DNA of 32,421 nucleotides from SIG565 sp045594065 (GTDB taxonomy: Bacteria; Bacillota; Clostridia; Oscillospirales; Acutalibacteraceae), in the NCBI GenBank assembly GCA_045594065.1, contig JAZNXU010000047.1, forward strand, positions 1-32,421, given 5' to 3'. Below the pieces are notes generated by a model. That model had not been told where the DNA came from and did no database searches. It saw only the letters and a program-made list of their open reading frames with translations. A program made the position numbers and the translations under genes. Each line of letters begins with the position of its first letter. The first letter of the stretch is position 1. Positions 30,851 to 32,421 of this stretch are shown one piece after another.

Positions 30851-32421
30851 CTATGCGTCAATAGTTGAAATTGTAAGTGTTATTTCCTCTAACACATCGA
30901 GTAAAACCTTAACGGTATCGAGCGCTGTAAAGAGGGTTATATTGTTTTCGGTAGCCACGCGGCGGATCTGATGACCGTCACTCTCAATACTACCCGAGCT
31001 TATATCCTTAGTGTTGATAACATAGGCAATATGGCCCTGACGGATAGCCTCAGGGATTTCCTCGCTGCCGTCGCCTATTTTACCTAAAGCGTGGGTGCGA
31101 ATGCCATGCTCTTTAAGATAGTTTGCAGTACCCTCGGTTGCTTGAATGTTAAAGCCTAGGTTGTAGAAGCGCTCAATAAGCGGAAGCGCCTCAGCCTTAT
31201 CCTTATCGGCAATGGTAGCAAGCACGGTGCCGTAATTCTGCAGGTGCATGCCTGATGCCTGAAGTGCCTTATAAAGCGCGCGGTTTAGTTTATCATCGTA
31301 ACCGATAGCTTCACCAGTAGACTTCATTTCGGGTGAAAGATAAGCGTCAAGTCCGCGGATTTTATTAAACGAGAATACCGGCACCTTTACATACCAGCGT
31401 TTCTTCTCCTCAGGATAAATATCGAATATACCCTGCTCTTTTAACGATTTTCCAAGAATTACCTCGGTAGCAATATCTGCAAGGCTGTAGCCTGTAGACT
31501 TTGAAAGGAACGGTACGGTACGGGAAGAACGCGGGTTAACCTCGATTATATAAACATCGTCCTTTTCGTCAACAATGAACTGAATGTTATAAAGACCCAC
31601 AATGCCTATTCCAAGACCTAATTTCTTAGCATACTGTAAAATTGTGCCGCGCACCTTATCCGAGATACTAAAGGTAGGATATACACTGATAGAGTCGCCC
31701 GAGTGAACACCTGTGCGCTCAACAAGCTCCATAATACCGGGAACGAATACATCTCTGCCGTCGCAGATAGCGTCAACCTCAACCTCTTTACCGTAGATAT
31801 ATTTATCAACAAGAACGGGCTTGTCCTCATCAATTTCAACGGCTGTTCTGAGGTAATGACGAAGCTGTTCTTCATTAGCAACAATCTGCATAGCACGACC
31901 GCCGAGAACGAAGCTGGGACGAACAAGCACAGGATAGCCGATTTCAGCAGCTGCTGCGATACCGTCTTCAAGATTTGTAACGGCTTTACCTTTTGCACGG
32001 GGAATATTTAATTCGTTAAGAAGATTTTCGAATGCATTACGGTCTTCAGCACGGTCAATAGCGGCACAGTCAGTACCGATAATTTTAACACCACGGTCGA
32101 AAAGAGGCTGTGCAAGGTTAATTGCAGTCTGACCGCCAAGAGAAGCAACAACGCCTTCAGGTTTTTCAAACTCAACGATATTCATAACGTCTTCGGGAGT
32201 AAGAGGCTCAAAGTAAAGCTTGTCTGCTGTTGTGTAGTCAGTTGAAACTGTTTCGGGGTTATTATTGATAATAATAGCCTCGTAACCTGCATTTTTAATA
32301 GTCATAACAGCGTGAACGGTTGAGTAGTCGAATTCAACACTCTGACCGCTATGGATAGGACCTGCACCGAGAACGATAATCTTTTTCTTATCAGTAAGAC
32401 GGGAAGCATTCTCACCTGTGT
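30851..32421 (-). CDS. carB: Carbamoyl-phosphate synthase large subunit (partial)
   Basis: The last 522 codons of carB; the gene continues past the right edge, and no start is in the window (ATG 32305 is internal). The frame begins TGENASRLTDKKKIIVLGAG, the start of the second synthetase half, followed by FDYSTVHAVMTIKNAGYEAI and NNNPETVSTDYTTADKLYFEP. The second ATP-grasp domain has GGQTAINLAQPLFD and NPRSSRTVPFLSKSTG, and the end is the MGS allosteric domain (HALGKIGDGSEEIPEAIRQG). The early loop reads GPIHSGQSVEFD where related enzymes have GPIRIGQG-type sequence. carB makes carbamoyl phosphate for PyrB; carA should lie upstream. Confidence 0.95.
   Translation of the reverse strand, partial: TGENASRLTDKKKIIVLGAGPIHSGQSVEFDYSTVHAVMTIKNAGYEAIIINNNPETVSTDYTTADKLYFEPLTPEDVMNIVEFEKPEGVVASLGGQTAINLAQPLFDRGVKIIGTDCAAIDRAEDRNAFENLLNELNIPRAKGKAVTNLEDGIAAAAEIGYPVLVRPSFVLGGRAMQIVANEEQLRHYLRTAVEIDEDKPVLVDKYIYGKEVEVDAICDGRDVFVPGIMELVERTGVHSGDSISVYPTFSISDKVRGTILQYAKKLGLGIGIVGLYNIQFIVDEKDDVYIIEVNPRSSRTVPFLSKSTGYSLADIATEVILGKSLKEQGIFDIYPEEKKRWYVKVPVFSFNKIRGLDAYLSPEMKSTGEAIGYDDKLNRALYKALQASGMHLQNYGTVLATIADKDKAEALPLIERFYNLGFNIQATEGTANYLKEHGIRTHALGKIGDGSEEIPEAIRQGHIAYVINTKDISSGSIESDGHQIRRVATENNITLFTALDTVKVLLDVLEEITLTISTIDA

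Noticed and set aside
1..32421. CRISPR arrays, tRNA/rRNA genes, insertion sequences, prophage or defence genes
   Set aside because: I saw no regularly spaced repeats, no tRNA-like cloverleaf, no transposase or integrase motifs and no defence-type domains on either strand.

Overview
The window looks like a stretch of a low-to-middling GC anaerobic Firmicute, most likely a member of the Clostridia near Oscillospirales/Ruminococcaceae. The reasons are strong GGAGG-type ribosome binding sites, Gram-positive style promoters (TTGACA/TATAAT) and T-tailed terminators, a rubrerythrin-like tail, an NfnAB electron-bifurcating pair, the long single-chain PurL, a PurF without its usual N-terminal cysteine, and a PyrK/PyrD type 1B pair. 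The taxonomy is an inference from gene content; no marker gene such as rRNA is present.

Left part (1-11,560), accessory and housekeeping genes: the end of a rubrerythrin-like gene; a PepSY lipoprotein; a VanZ-family membrane protein; then, on the minus strand, nfnA-nfnB followed closely by a GH116 beta-glycosidase that is split by a frame change at a homopolymer run, and a truncated metallophosphoesterase-like remnant. Next come a lipoprotein, a small two-helix membrane protein, an M24 Xaa-Pro-type peptidase, a divergent M19 dipeptidase, a YwaF/TMEM164-like membrane protein and an EamA transporter. Most units end in clean hairpin terminators, several of which contain the stop codons themselves.

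Middle part (11,562-26,658), one purine operon on the minus strand: purE-purC-purF-purM-purN-purO-purH-purD-purL-glyA-fhs and finally a membrane protein with two Cys4 motifs of unknown function. It is preceded by a consensus promoter and a leader that I read as a ZTP (pfl) riboswitch overlapping a 13-bp terminator. The logic is coherent: ZMP/ZTP builds up when 10-formyl-tetrahydrofolate is short, and the operon holds both the formyl-folate users (purN, purH) and suppliers (glyA, fhs). purB, purK and purA are not in the window. Two departures from the textbook set are the archaeal-type IMP cyclohydrolase (PurO) paired with an AICAR-transformylase-only PurH, and a PurF whose glutaminase site is eroded while its PRPP site and iron-sulfur cysteines are kept.

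Right part (26,661-32,421), the end of a pyrimidine operon on the minus strand: carB (second half, running off the window), pyrK, pyrD, pyrF, pyrE, pyrB, tightly packed with overlapping starts and stops and closed by a 16-bp perfect terminator. PyrB carries a C-terminal zinc-ribbon like that of the regulatory chain PyrI but lacks the PyrI allosteric domain.

I did not find tRNA or rRNA genes, CRISPR arrays, insertion sequences or an origin. No stretch longer than 300 bases lacks a gene. I see no clearly new defence or mobile system; the most promising oddities are the PurF variant, the Cys4 membrane protein at the end of the purine operon, the PyrB-zinc fusion and the split GH116.
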